From Prosthecodimorpha hirschii (GTDB lineage Bacteria; Pseudomonadota; Alphaproteobacteria; Rhizobiales; Ancalomicrobiaceae): 64,000 nucleotides of DNA. Location: assembly GCF_001305515.1 (NCBI RefSeq), contig NZ_LJYW01000001.1, forward strand, positions 1,055,961 to 1,119,960, given 5' to 3'. Below, piece by piece: positions 51,458-62,351 of the stretch (position 1 is its first letter; each line of letters starts with the position of its first letter). The translations under genes were made by a program, and so were the position numbers. The notes beneath the pieces are model-generated. The model worked only from the letters and a program-made list of their open reading frames with translations. It was not told the origin of the DNA and made no database searches.

Positions 51458-53461
51458 TCAGCCGGCGACGGCCTTGGCGGCGGCGGCGACCTTCTCGGCG
51501 GTCAGGCCGAAATGCTCGTAGAGGGCCTTCTCGGGGGCCGATTCGCCGAAGCGGTCGATGCCGATGACGGCGCCGGTGCGGCCGGCATATTTCCACCAGC
51601 CGCGCGTGGTGCCCGCTTCAACCGCCACGACCGGGATTGCGGCCGGCAGCACTTCGTCCTGCCAGGCCTTGTCCTGGGCGTCGAAGACGGTGGTCGACGG
51701 CATCGAGACGACCCGGGCTGGGACGCCCTCCGCGGCGAGCAGGTCGGCGGCGGCGACTGCGATCTTCAGTTCCGAGCCGGTGCCGACCAGCGTCACCTTG
51801 GCGCCGGCGGTCTCCTTCAGCACGTAGCCGCCGCGCGCGATGGCGGCGAGCTGGGCGGCGTCGCGCGGCTGGGCCGGCAGGCCCTGGCGGGACAGGAGCA
51901 GGGCCGACGGCCCGTCCGAGCGCGACACGGCGGCGACCCAGGCGACGAAGGTCTCGGCCGTGTCGGCGGGCCGCCAGACCGCGAGATTCGGGATGATGCG
52001 CAGGGATTCGGCATGCTCGATCGGCTGGTGCGTCGGGCCATCCTCGCCGAGGCCGATGGAATCGTGCGTGTAGACATGCACCACGCGCTGCTTCATCAGC
52101 GCCGACATGCGCACCGCGTTGCGGGCATAGTCGGAGAAGACCAGGAAGGTCGCCACGAAGGGCAGGAAGCCGCCATGCAGCGCGATGCCGTTGGCGATCG
52201 CGGTCATGCCGAATTCGCGCACGCCGTAGAGCACCGTATTGCCGGCCGGATCCTTGGTGATCGGCAGCGTGCCCTTGAAGTTGGTCAGGTTGGAATGGGT
52301 CAGGTCGGCCGAGCCGCCGAGGAACTCGGGCAGCGTCGGCGCCAGGAGGTTGAGCGCGTTCTGGCTCGCCTTGCGGGTCGCCACCGTCTCGGCCTTGGCC
52401 TGGATCTCGGCCAGCGCGGCTTCGGCGAAGCCGGCGAATTCGGCCGGCAGGTCGCCGGCCATGCGGCGCAGGAACTCGGCCGCCAGCTCCGGATGGGCAG
52501 CCCGATAGGCCGCGAACTGCGCGTTCCAGCCGTCCTCGGCGGCGGCGCCCTTCTGGCGGCCGTCCCAGGCGGCATAGACCTCCGCCGGCACCTCGAAGGG
52601 CGCATGCGGCCAGGCCATCGCCTCGCGCACCTTGGCGATCTCGTCGGCGCCGAGCGGGGCGCCATGGGCGTCCTGGTGGCCCTGCTTCGAGGGCGCGCCG
52701 CGGCCGATCACGGTCTTGCAGCAGATCAGAGTCGGCTTGTCGGCGACCGCCTTGGCGGCCGCGATGGCGGCCTCGACCGCGTCGACATCGTGGCCGTCGA
52801 CATTGCGGATGACGTGCCAGCCATAAGCCTCGAAGCGCGCCGGGGTGTCGTCGGCGAACCAGTCCTCGATCTTGCCGTCGATCGAGATGCCGTTGTCGTC
52901 ATAGAGCGCGGTCAGCTTGCCGAGACCGAGCCGGCCGGCCAGCGAGCAGACCTCGTGGCTGATGCCCTCCATCAGGCAGCCGTCGCCGACGAAGACCCAG
53001 GTGCGGTGGTCGACGATGGTGTGGCCCGGCCGGTTGAACTGGGCGGCGAGCGTCTTCTCCGCGATGGCCATGCCGACCGCATTGGCGAGGCCCTGGCCGA
53101 GCGGACCGGTCGTGGTCTCGACGCCGGGCGTGTAGCCGTATTCGGGATGGCCCGGCGTGCGCGAATGCAGCTGGCGGAAGCGCTTCAGCTCGGCGATCGG
53201 CAGGTCGTAGCCGGTCAGGTGCAGGAGCGCATAGACCAGCATCGAGCCGTGACCGTTCGACATCACGAAGCGGTCGCGATCGGCCCAGGTCGGATTGCCG
53301 GGATTGTGCTTCAGATGCGTGCGCCAGAGCGCCGCCGAAATCTCCGCCATGCCCATCGGGGCGCCCGGATGGCCGGACTTGGCCGCCTCGACGGCGTCCA
53401 TGGCGAGCGCGCGGATCGCGGCGGTCACGGGCCAGGTCAGGTCGCGGGCGGGGACGGTCAT
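51458..53461 (-). CDS. cbbT: Transketolase
   Basis: A 667-residue transketolase, full length, which moves two-carbon units between sugar phosphates in the Calvin and pentose phosphate cycles. Thiamine diphosphate binding is in '[39 protein letters not shown]', the His residues in '[10 protein letters not shown]' and '[22 protein letters not shown]', and the central '[19 protein letters not shown]' is complete. The ATG at 53461 begins '[10 protein letters not shown]'; an in-frame start at 53515 is Pro/Gly-rich and unlikely. It follows cbbP by 112 bp and precedes the toxin-antitoxin pair. Confidence 0.95.
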   Translation of the reverse strand: MTVPARDLTWPVTAAIRALAMDAVEAAKSGHPGAPMGMAEISAALWRTHLKHNPGNPTWADRDRFVMSNGHGSMLVYALLHLTGYDLPIAELKRFRQLHSRTPGHPEYGYTPGVETTTGPLGQGLANAVGMAIAEKTLAAQFNRPGHTIVDHRTWVFVGDGCLMEGISHEVCSLAGRLGLGKLTALYDDNGISIDGKIEDWFADDTPARFEAYGWHVIRNVDGHDVDAVEAAIAAAKAVADKPTLICCKTVIGRGAPSKQGHQDAHGAPLGADEIAKVREAMAWPHAPFEVPAEVYAAWDGRQKGAAAEDGWNAQFAAYRAAHPELAAEFLRRMAGDLPAEFAGFAEAALAEIQAKAETVATRKASQNALNLLAPTLPEFLGGSADLTHSNLTNFKGTLPITKDPAGNTVLYGVREFGMTAIANGIALHGGFLPFVATFLVFSDYARNAVRMSALMKQRVVHVYTHDSIGLGEDGPTHQPIEHAESLRIIPNLAVWRPADTAETFVAWVAAVSRSDGPSALLLSRQGLPAQPRDAAQLAAIARGGYVLKETAGAKVTLVGTGSELKIAVAAADLLAAEGVPARVVSMPSTTVFDAQDKAWQDEVLPAAIPVVAVEAGTTRGWWKYAGRTGAVIGIDRFGESAPEKALYEHFGLTAEKVAAAAKAVAG

Positions 53462-53573
53462 CGGCAGGCTCCTCGAAGGCACGCGGCCGACGGGAGACCC
53501 GCCGGCCGGCAGCAAAGATCGACCGCGCAGGCGCGCGCGGGCGGCCGGCCGTTGCGGACCGGGCGGCGTGCTT

Positions 53574-54449
53574 CTACAGCGCCCGGCGCTTCCGGTCCAT
53601 CAGTTGCATGATCATCGGCGTGAGAATGAGCTGCATGGCGAGGTCGAGCTTCGATCCCGGGATGACGATCGAGTTCGCCCGGGACATGAAGCTGTCCTTC
53701 AGCATGGAGGTCAGATAGGCGAAGTCGATGCCGCGCGGGTTCTTGAAGCGGATCACCACCATGGATTCGTCCGGCGTCGGAATCCAGCGCGCCACGAAGG
53801 GGTTGGAGGTGTCGACCGTCGGCACGCGCTGGAAGTTGATGTCGGTCTCGGTGAATTGCGGGCAGATGTAGTGGACATAGTCCGGCATGCGCCGGAGGAT
53901 CGTGTCCATCACCGCCTCGGTCGAATAGCCGCGGGTCTGCCGGTCGCGGTGGATCTTCTGGATCCATTCGAGATTGAGCACCGGCACCACCCCGACCCGG
54001 AGATCGGCCCAGCGCGGGATGTCGATGTCGCCGATGATCGAGGCGCCGTGCAGACCCTCGTAGAAGAGCAGGTCCGAATCCGCCGGGAAGTCCTCCCAAG
54101 GGCTGAAGGTGCCCTCCGGATAGCCGTGGCGTTCGGCCATCTCACGATCGTGCATGTAGAGCCGGGTCCGGCCCCGCCCGCTCTCGGCATAGGACCGGAA
54201 CACGCCCTCAAGCTCTTCGAGAAGATTGGCGTCCGGCCCGAAGTGACTGAAATTATTGTTCCCGCGCGCGGCCTCCTCGGCCATCACGCGCTTCATCTCG
54301 GCGCGGTCGTAGCGGTGGAAGGCGTCGCCCTCGACATAGACCGCGTTGACGTTCTCGCGCCGGAAGATCTGCTCGAAGGTCATCTTGACCGAGGTCGTGC
54401 CGGCACCCGACGAACCGGTGACGGAGATGATCGGATGCTTGACCGACAT
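53574..54449 (-). CDS. cbbP: Phosphoribulokinase
   Basis: A 291-residue bacterial-type phosphoribulokinase, which makes ribulose 1,5-bisphosphate from ribulose 5-phosphate and ATP, the step that feeds RuBisCO. The P-loop is '[13 protein letters not shown]' (residues 10-22). '[21 protein letters not shown]' holds the catalytic Asp, and '[17 protein letters not shown]' the Walker B-like region. '[24 protein letters not shown]' is typical. It has no redox-active N-terminal cysteines, as expected for the octameric bacterial class. It follows cbbF by 71 bp in the cbbXFPT order. Confidence 0.96.
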   Translation of the reverse strand: MSVKHPIISVTGSSGAGTTSVKMTFEQIFRRENVNAVYVEGDAFHRYDRAEMKRVMAEEAARGNNNFSHFGPDANLLEELEGVFRSYAESGRGRTRLYMHDREMAERHGYPEGTFSPWEDFPADSDLLFYEGLHGASIIGDIDIPRWADLRVGVVPVLNLEWIQKIHRDRQTRGYSTEAVMDTILRRMPDYVHYICPQFTETDINFQRVPTVDTSNPFVARWIPTPDESMVVIRFKNPRGIDFAYLTSMLKDSFMSRANSIVIPGSKLDLAMQLILTPMIMQLMDRKRRAL

Positions 54450-54520
54450 GGGCGCTCGAGACTCGGAACCGGCGGGAACGGCCGCTCGGGCCGCGCCTGC
54501 GGGTTATAGACCAGTTCCGG

Positions 54521-55588
54521 TCATTCGCGGAACAGGCCGCGCTTGCCGAACAGCGGCGCGCGGTCGCTGGTCGCATCCGGGAAGGCGTGATGATGCTCGA
54601 TCCGCTCGATCTCGTTGTGCGACCCGAAGATGAACGGCACCCTCTGGTGCAGCCGCGCCGGCTCCAGATCCAGGATCGCATCGGTGCCCGTGGAGGCGCC
54701 GCCGCCGGCCTGCTCGACGACGAACGCGATCGGATTGGCCTCGTACATCAGCCGCAGCCGGCCCTCGTGGTAGCCCTTGCGGCGATCGGCCGGATAGAGG
54801 AACACGCCGCCGCGCACCAGGATGCGGTGGCATTCGGCGACCAGCGACGCGATCCAGCGCATGTTGAAGTCCTGCCCGCGCACGCCCGCGTCGCCGGCGA
54901 GCAGATCCTCGACATAGCTGCGGATCGGATCGTCCCAGTGGCGCGAATTGGAGGCGTTGATGGCGAACTCGCGCGTCTCGGCCGGGATGGCCAGCCGCTC
55001 GCCGGTCAGCTTGAAGAGGCCGGCGCGGCGGTCGAGCGTGAAGAGCCAGGTGCCGCTGCCGACCGTCAAGACCAGTGCGGTCTGCGGACCGTAGATCACA
55101 TAGCCGGCGGCGAGCTGCGCGCGCCCCTTCTGCAGGAACGGCGCATGCTCGATGTCGGCGCCCGGCTCCGGCGCGAAGGTCGGAAAATCGGCCGGCGCCG
55201 GCAGGATCGAGAAGATCGTGCCGATCGAGACGTTGGTGTCGATATTGGACGAGCCGTCGAGCGGATCGACCGCCAGCAGCAGCGGGGCCAGCGGATCGAG
55301 CACGACCGGATGATCGAGTTCCTCCGACGCGAAGGCCGCCACCGGAGCGGAGCGGGCCGCGGCCAGGATGCGCTCGTCGGCGAGGCGATCGAGTTCCTTC
55401 TGCACCTCGCCCTGGACATTCTCGGTCACGGCCGCCCCGAGCCGCCCGGCGAGCGGGCCGTCGGCAACCAGGGCGGCGATGTCGCGCGCCGCATCGGCCA
55501 GCGCCGCCACCGTGGCGGCCACGGCGCGGCGCGTCCCGTCTCCGGCCGCCCAGGCTTCGAGCACCGCCGCCAGGCTCTGATGCGTCAT
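54521..55588 (-). CDS. cbbF: Fructose-1,6-bisphosphatase class I
   Basis: A 355-residue class I fructose bisphosphatase. The metal-binding core is '[25 protein letters not shown]' (Asp-Pro-Leu-Asp-Gly-Ser-Ser); an upstream Glu in 'FASEEL' and '[27 protein letters not shown]' complete the site. It hydrolyses fructose 1,6-bisphosphate, and in this operon may also act on sedoheptulose bisphosphate. The chain starts '[17 protein letters not shown]'. It lies between cbbX and cbbP on the same strand with ordinary spacing (120 and 71 bp). Confidence 0.95.
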   Translation of the reverse strand: MTHQSLAAVLEAWAAGDGTRRAVAATVAALADAARDIAALVADGPLAGRLGAAVTENVQGEVQKELDRLADERILAAARSAPVAAFASEELDHPVVLDPLAPLLLAVDPLDGSSNIDTNVSIGTIFSILPAPADFPTFAPEPGADIEHAPFLQKGRAQLAAGYVIYGPQTALVLTVGSGTWLFTLDRRAGLFKLTGERLAIPAETREFAINASNSRHWDDPIRSYVEDLLAGDAGVRGQDFNMRWIASLVAECHRILVRGGVFLYPADRRKGYHEGRLRLMYEANPIAFVVEQAGGGASTGTDAILDLEPARLHQRVPFIFGSHNEIERIEHHHAFPDATSDRAPLFGKRGLFRE

Positions 55589-55708
55589 CGCGATATCCCC
55601 GCCCCTGTCGATCCCGGGATGCCCGTTCCCCGCCGGATGTCACCATCCGGCCGGTCGGTCCCGCGCGTCTTCCCCGGATGTCTTCCCTCAGGCGGGCACC
55701 CCGCCCGC

Positions 55709-56647
55709 CTACATCGAGAAGACCCGGCTCGCTCGTATGTCCGAAGCCTCGATGGTTATCAACTGGTCACGGTCGACGAGACCGGATCCGTCGAAGAGGC
55801 GCATGGCCTGGCGCAGGCGCGCGCGGTCGATGGCGTTGCGGATCGAGCGGGCATTGGCGAAGTTCGGCTGGGTCTTGCGGCGGGCGACATAGTCGACCAG
55901 CGCGGCCTGGGCGGCGGCGCTGAACCGGTAGCCCTCGGCGTCGGCGATCCGGACCGCGATCTCGAACAGTTCCGGATCGGAATAGTCGGGGAAGTCGATA
56001 TGGTGGGCGACGCGCGAGCGGAAGCCCGGATTGGCGGCGAAGAAGGTCTCCATGCGATCCTTGTAGCCGGCCAGGATGACGACCAGGTCGTCGCGCTGGT
56101 TCTCCATCACCTGGAGCAGGATCTCGATCGCCTCCTGGCCGTAGTCCTTCTCGTTCTCCGGCCGGTAGAGATAGTAGGCCTCGTCGATGAACAGCACGCC
56201 GCCGAGCGCCCGCTTCAGGACCTCGCGCGTCTTCGGCGCGGTGTGGCCGATATACTGGCCGACCAGATCGTCGCGCGTGACGGCGACGAGATGGCCGCGG
56301 CGGACATAGCCGAGCCTGTGCAGGATGCCGGCCATCCGCCGCGCGACGGTGGTCTTGCCGGTGCCCGGATTGCCGGTGAAGCTCATATGCAGGGTCGGCG
56401 GCTGCGACGGCACGCCGAGCGTCTGGCGGGCGCGGACGACCAGCAGGAAGGCGGCGATCTCGCGGATGCGCCGCTTGACCGGTTCGAGCCCGATCAGGTC
56501 GCGGTCGAGTTCGGCCAGCAGCGCCCCGATTTCGGTTTCGGCATAGAGCGCCTTCAGGTCGAGCGTCGTAGGCGGCTTCGCCTCTGGCGGCAAAGCCGCG
56601 GGCAAGCCCGCCTCCTCGGCCGTCGCCGGGTCGGATGGTCCGGTCAT
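55709..56647 (-). CDS. cbbX: Red-type RuBisCO activase CbbX
   Basis: A 312-residue AAA+ protein of the CbbX/CfxQ family, which remodels inhibited red-type RuBisCO by pulling on the large-subunit C-terminus. Walker A is '[22 protein letters not shown]' in part (GNPGTGKT), the pore loop '[18 protein letters not shown]', and Walker B '[26 protein letters not shown]' in part (LFIDEA). '[19 protein letters not shown]' and '[18 protein letters not shown]' follow. The ATG at 56647 has GGAGGA nine bases upstream, so it is preferred to 56698. It is the first gene of cbbXFPT; its presence implies a red-type large subunit somewhere in the genome. Confidence 0.93.
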   Translation of the reverse strand: MTGPSDPATAEEAGLPAALPPEAKPPTTLDLKALYAETEIGALLAELDRDLIGLEPVKRRIREIAAFLLVVRARQTLGVPSQPPTLHMSFTGNPGTGKTTVARRMAGILHRLGYVRRGHLVAVTRDDLVGQYIGHTAPKTREVLKRALGGVLFIDEAYYLYRPENEKDYGQEAIEILLQVMENQRDDLVVILAGYKDRMETFFAANPGFRSRVAHHIDFPDYSDPELFEIAVRIADAEGYRFSAAAQAALVDYVARRKTQPNFANARSIRNAIDRARLRQAMRLFDGSGLVDRDQLITIEASDIRASRVFSM

Positions 56648-56716
56648 CGGTGCTGTCCTCCGCCGATCAGTCTGGCCGGCGCGCGGCAAAAGCGCCATGC
56701 GGCGAAGGGACCGGAC

Positions 56717-56732
56717 GGCGGCTTCGGCCGCC
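56717..56732 (-). terminator. Hairpin after the peptide ABC operon
   Basis: GGCGGC-TTCG-GCCGCC, a 6-bp stem with a stable UUCG-type loop, directly follows the ATPase stop on the minus strand. No T run. It probably separates the importer operon from cbbX. Confidence 0.5.
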
Positions 56733-58325
<1,593 letters not shown>

Positions 58326-59456
58326 CTAGCGGTCCCGCGGATCGAGGGCGTCGCGCAGGCCGTCGCCGACGAAATTGAGCGCGGCGAGCAGCGCGACCAG
58401 CACGGCGGAGGGGGCGATCAGCAGCCAGGTGGTGTCCTGGATCGCTTTGGCGCCCTCGGAGACCAGCATGCCGAGGCTGGTCAGCGGCTCCTGCACGCCG
58501 AGGCCGAGGAAGGACAGGAAGCTCTCGATCAGGATCACCTTCGGCACCAGGAGCGTCAGATAGACGACGACGGTGCCGAGCGTGTTCGGCACGATGTGGC
58601 GCAGCACGATGCCGGCGGTCGAGACGCCGAGCGCCTCCGCGGCCTGGACGAATTCCTGCCGCTTCAGCGACAGCGTCTGCCCGCGCACGATGCGCGCCAT
58701 GTCGAGCCATTCGATCGCCCCGATGGCGACGAAGACCAGCACGAAATGGCGGCCGAAGAAGACCACCAGCATGATCACGAAGAAGATGAATGGCAGCGCA
58801 TAGAGGATGTCGACGATGCGCATCATCAGCGCGTCGACCCGGCCGCCGAGATAGCCGGCCGTCGCCCCCCAGGCGACCCCGATCATCAGTGCCACTAGGC
58901 TCGCCAGCAGGCCGACCACCAGCGAGATGCGCGCCGCCACCAGGGTGCGGGCGAGGAGATCGCGGCCGTTGCCGTCGGTGCCGAACAGGAACAGGTGCCG
59001 CTCGACAGTCGTCTCGACGACCATGCGCCGGCCCTCGTCGGTGGTCTCGACGATGCGGGTGCCCTCGAAGGCGTCCGATCGGTCGAAGGCCGCGGCGATG
59101 CGCGGGTCGATCGGCCGGGTCGCGGTCAGGATCAGGCGCAGGCTGTCGCCGGTCAGTCCGGTGGCGGCCACGGTGGCGCGGGCACGCGACGCGACGCGGC
59201 GGGCGATCTCGTCGACCCGGTCCGGGCCGGGCTGCGCGGAGAGGCTCGGCGCGGCGCGCACGAAATCCGGGAAGACGCGGTCGTAGCCGTTCGGCAGCAG
59301 GGCCGGGCCGAGCAAGGCCGCCAGTGCGATCACGATCAGCACGATGAAGCCGGCCATCGCGCTGCGATGGCGGACGAAGCGCGCCAGGGCGTCGGCGGCC
59401 GGCGAGCCGGGCGCGGAGACCGGGGACGGCGTCGGTGCGGGCGTCGCGGCGGCCAT
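58326..59456 (-). CDS. Peptide ABC transporter permease, DppC/OppC type with periplasmic insert
   Basis: A 376-residue permease. Helix 1 ('SAMAGFIVLIVIALAALLGP', about 33-52) is followed by an extracytoplasmic region of about 110 residues, longer than usual, with 'RRVASRARATVAATGLTGD' and 'FEGTRIVETTDEGRRMVVET'. The standard permease core comes after 'HLFLFGTDGNGRDLLAR'. The ATPase-contact loop is 'EFVQAAEALGVSTAGIVLRHIVPN' (EAA motif). The ATG overlaps the upstream permease stop by one base (TGATG). The insert is like that of YejE-type proteins. Confidence 0.9.
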   Translation of the reverse strand: MAAATPAPTPSPVSAPGSPAADALARFVRHRSAMAGFIVLIVIALAALLGPALLPNGYDRVFPDFVRAAPSLSAQPGPDRVDEIARRVASRARATVAATGLTGDSLRLILTATRPIDPRIAAAFDRSDAFEGTRIVETTDEGRRMVVETTVERHLFLFGTDGNGRDLLARTLVAARISLVVGLLASLVALMIGVAWGATAGYLGGRVDALMMRIVDILYALPFIFFVIMLVVFFGRHFVLVFVAIGAIEWLDMARIVRGQTLSLKRQEFVQAAEALGVSTAGIVLRHIVPNTLGTVVVYLTLLVPKVILIESFLSFLGLGVQEPLTSLGMLVSEGAKAIQDTTWLLIAPSAVLVALLAALNFVGDGLRDALDPRDR

Positions 59457-60373
59457 CAGTAACGCACCCGCGGATCGATCAGCGCATAGAGGAGGTCGAC
59501 CAGCAGGTTGACGGCGATGACGAAGATCGCGATCAGCACGACCGTGCCCATGACCAGCGTGTAGTCGCGATTGAGCGCGCCCTCGACGAAGAAGCGGCCG
59601 ACGCCCGGGATGCCGAAGATGGTTTCGACCACGACCGAACCGGTCAGCAGGGCCGCGGCCGCCGGCCCGAGATAGGAGACGACCGGCAGCGCCGCGGCGC
59701 GCAGCGCATGGGCGAGCACGCGGCGCTCCGGCAGGCCGGCGGCGCGCAGTGTGCGGATCGAGGGCGAGCGCAACTGCTCGATCAGGCTCGCCCGCGTCAG
59801 CCGCGCGACGACGGCGATCTGCGGCAGCGCCAGCACGATCACCGGCAGCACGCCGTTGCGCCAGGCGCCGCCGTTCCAGCCACCGACCGGCAGAAGGCCG
59901 AGAACGAGGCCGAAGGCGATCTGCAGGAGCGGCGCGACGACGAAATTCGGGATGGTCAGGCCGACCGTCGCCACCGCCATGGCGGCGTGGTCGGCAGCCC
60001 GGTTCTGGCGCATCGCGGCGGCGATGCCGAGGCCGGTGCCGACCAGAATGGCGATGAGCAGGGCCGCGCCGCCGAGCCCCATCGAGACCGGCAGCGCGCC
60101 GGCGAAAAGCTCCGCGACGCTGAAGTCGCGCCAGGTGAAGCTCGGCCCGAAATCGCCGCGCATCAGCCCGTTCAGATAGCGCCAGTATTGTTCGGGGAGC
60201 GGGCGGTCGAGGCCGAACACCCGGTTCAGATTCTCGAGCGTCTTGGGGTCGAGCGGCCGCTCCAGGTCGAACGGCCCGCCGGGCGCGATCCGGATCAGGA
60301 AGAACGAGAGGGTGACGACCAGGAACACGGTCGGGATGGCACCGAGCAGGCGGCGCAGGGCGTAGCTCAGCAT
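59456..60373 (-). CDS. Peptide ABC transporter permease, DppB/OppB type
   Basis: A 305-residue permease with six helices. It starts 'MLSYALRRLLGAIPTVFLVV' and has the family segment 'PLPEQYWRYLNGLMRGDFGPSF' in the periplasmic loop and the EAA loop 'LRAAGLPERRVLAHALRAAALP'. 'GIPGVGRFFVEGALNRDY' near the end is diagnostic. It forms a heterodimer with the next permease. The start lies 142 bp from the binding-protein stop, and the gene is joined to the second permease by TGATG. Confidence 0.93.
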   Translation of the reverse strand: MLSYALRRLLGAIPTVFLVVTLSFFLIRIAPGGPFDLERPLDPKTLENLNRVFGLDRPLPEQYWRYLNGLMRGDFGPSFTWRDFSVAELFAGALPVSMGLGGAALLIAILVGTGLGIAAAMRQNRAADHAAMAVATVGLTIPNFVVAPLLQIAFGLVLGLLPVGGWNGGAWRNGVLPVIVLALPQIAVVARLTRASLIEQLRSPSIRTLRAAGLPERRVLAHALRAAALPVVSYLGPAAAALLTGSVVVETIFGIPGVGRFFVEGALNRDYTLVMGTVVLIAIFVIAVNLLVDLLYALIDPRVRY

Positions 60374-60515
60374 CGCGCCGCACCTGCAGAACGCTCATGG
60401 CCGGCTTCGCCCGAAAGCCCTACCGCTGAGGGCGCCGGGATCCGGCGTGCCGCCGCCGGCAATGCGCAGCCGGCTGCCCGTCCGGCGGCCGGTGCGATGA
60501 TGCCCGCCACGGCGG

Positions 60516-62117
60516 TCACTTCAGCGACAGATAGCGGGTCGGATGCGCGTCGCGCAGGTTGTCCTCCCAGCCGACCAGCCGGTCGGAGACGAGATTCTTC
60601 GACGCGTAGTAGAGCAAGGGCACGAAGGGCAGGTCGCGCATGAAGATGGTCTCGGCCTGCTTCAGGATGCCGGCCCGCTTGTCGAGATCGACCTCCGCGG
60701 CGGCGGCCTTCATCAGCGCGTCGTATTCGGGATTCTCGTAGCGGGCATAGTTCAGGCCGACATTGTCGCTCTGGACCAGGAACAGGAAGTTCTGCGGGTC
60801 CGGATAGTCGGCGATCCAGCCGGCGCGCGCCACGTCGTAGTCGCCGCGGTCGCGCAGCAATGCGTAATGGGTCTTCAGGTCGGTATTGACCAGCGACACT
60901 TCCACGCCGAGCGGCTTCCACATGTCGGCCAGCGCGATCGAGGTCTTCTTGTGGTTCTCGGAGGTGTTGTAGCGGATCTCGAGCTTCAGCGGCTTGCCGC
61001 CGGGGCCGTAGCCGGCCGCCTTCATCAGCTTGATCGCCGCCTCCTCGCGCTCGATCGGCGTCTGATCCTTCCAGGTCGCATAGGCCGGCCCGCCGGCATA
61101 GTTGGCGATGCCCGGCGGCACGAAGGAATAGCCCGGCACCATCGTGCCGCCCCAGATGTCCTCGGCCAGGAATTCGCGGTCGACGACCATCGACAGGGCC
61201 TGACGGACGCGCACGTCGGCGAGGGCGGCCTTCTTGGTGTTGAAGGAGAAATAGTAGGTGCCGAGATAGGGCGCGAGGTGCAGCTGCTTGCCGAGGGTCT
61301 TGCGGATGAAGCCGATCTGGTCGGCCGGCACGTCGTCGTTCGACTGCAGTTCGCCGGCCTGGAAGCGGCGCAGGGCCGCCGAGCGGTCCTCGGTCGGGTA
61401 GAACACGACGGCGTCGATCTTGACGCTCGCGGCGGCGTGGAAGGTCGGGTTGCGCTCCAGGCGGATATGCGAGGAGGGCACGAATTCCTTCAGCCGGTAG
61501 GGTCCGTTGGAGACGATGTTCTCGGCCTTGACCCAGTCCTTGCCGAATTTCTGCACCGAGGCGGGATGCACCGGCAGGCCGGTCGAATGGGTCAGCAGCT
61601 GGATGAAATAGGGCGTCGGCGCCTCCAGCGTCACCTCGAAGGTGAGCGGGTCGACCGCCCGGACGCCGAGTTCGGCCGGCGGCAGCTGGCCCTTGTTGAC
61701 CTTCTCGGCATTCTTCACCGGATAGAGCACGGCCGCATATTTGCCGGCCGTGGCGGGATCCTGCAGGCGCCGGAACGAGAAGGCGAAATCCTCCGCCGTG
61801 ACCGGGTCGCCGTTGCTCCATTTGGCGTCGGCGCGCAGCTTGAAGGTGTAGACCTTGCCGTCCGGGCTGATCGTCCAGGACTGCGCCGCGCCCGGCGCCG
61901 GTTCGCCGCGCGCGTCATGGGCGACCAACCCCTCGAACAGGTCGCGCAGCACGTTCGATTCGGGAACCGTCGAGGTCTTGTGCGGATCGAGCGTCTCCGG
62001 CTCGCCGGAATTGCCCCGGTGATAGACGCTTTCCGCTGCTGCCGGGGCCACGCCGAGCGGGCCGAGGCTGGTGGCCGCGAGGGCCAGAGAGAAGGCGAGC
62101 AACGGTGCAAAACGCAT
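60516..62117 (-). CDS. Peptide ABC transporter substrate-binding protein (OppA-like)
   Basis: A 533-residue periplasmic binding protein (SBP family 5). Residues 1-28 are a Sec signal ending 'GVAPAAAES'. The mature chain starts 'VYHRGNSGEPETLDPHKTSTVPESNVLRDLFEGL', as in OppA, and has 'WSNGDPVTAEDFAFSFRRL', 'ENIVSNGPYRLKEF', 'LADVRVRQALSMVVDREFL' and the late 'YDVARAGWIADYPDPQNFL'. It likely binds oligopeptides or similar cationic ligands. The ATG at 62117 has GGGAG upstream and gives the signal peptide. First gene of the four-gene importer; divergent from the chemoreceptor. Confidence 0.93.
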   Translation of the reverse strand: MRFAPLLAFSLALAATSLGPLGVAPAAAESVYHRGNSGEPETLDPHKTSTVPESNVLRDLFEGLVAHDARGEPAPGAAQSWTISPDGKVYTFKLRADAKWSNGDPVTAEDFAFSFRRLQDPATAGKYAAVLYPVKNAEKVNKGQLPPAELGVRAVDPLTFEVTLEAPTPYFIQLLTHSTGLPVHPASVQKFGKDWVKAENIVSNGPYRLKEFVPSSHIRLERNPTFHAAASVKIDAVVFYPTEDRSAALRRFQAGELQSNDDVPADQIGFIRKTLGKQLHLAPYLGTYYFSFNTKKAALADVRVRQALSMVVDREFLAEDIWGGTMVPGYSFVPPGIANYAGGPAYATWKDQTPIEREEAAIKLMKAAGYGPGGKPLKLEIRYNTSENHKKTSIALADMWKPLGVEVSLVNTDLKTHYALLRDRGDYDVARAGWIADYPDPQNFLFLVQSDNVGLNYARYENPEYDALMKAAAAEVDLDKRAGILKQAETIFMRDLPFVPLLYYASKNLVSDRLVGWEDNLRDAHPTRYLSLK

Positions 62118-62351
62118 GGCAGGCTCCCGCAACGATCCGATGTCCGGATCATGGGGCGGCTGATGCCCTGGCGCAACTGCCGCCCTCGCCGGAGGCTGCG
62201 ACGCCGGCATGGCGGAGAGCGGCCGACGCGCTCATCGACAGAAAATCTGCAATCGTTTTGAATAACAATTACGTCATCTGTTTGCATCTTCAATTTAATC
62301 TCCGTGCAATCATTCAAGATCATAAATTTTGCAAAATGCGGGGGACACAGA
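62118..62351. other. AT-rich divergent promoter region
   Basis: The 234 bp between oppA-like and the chemoreceptor. From about 62240 to 62335 the sequence is strongly AT-rich for this genome and should contain the chemoreceptor promoter. I see no clear inverted repeat large enough to name an operator. Confidence 0.45.

Noticed and set aside
50760-51460. An insertion sequence or integron around the toxin-antitoxin pair
   Set aside because: No transposase or integrase gene, terminal inverted repeat or target duplication is visible around the pair.
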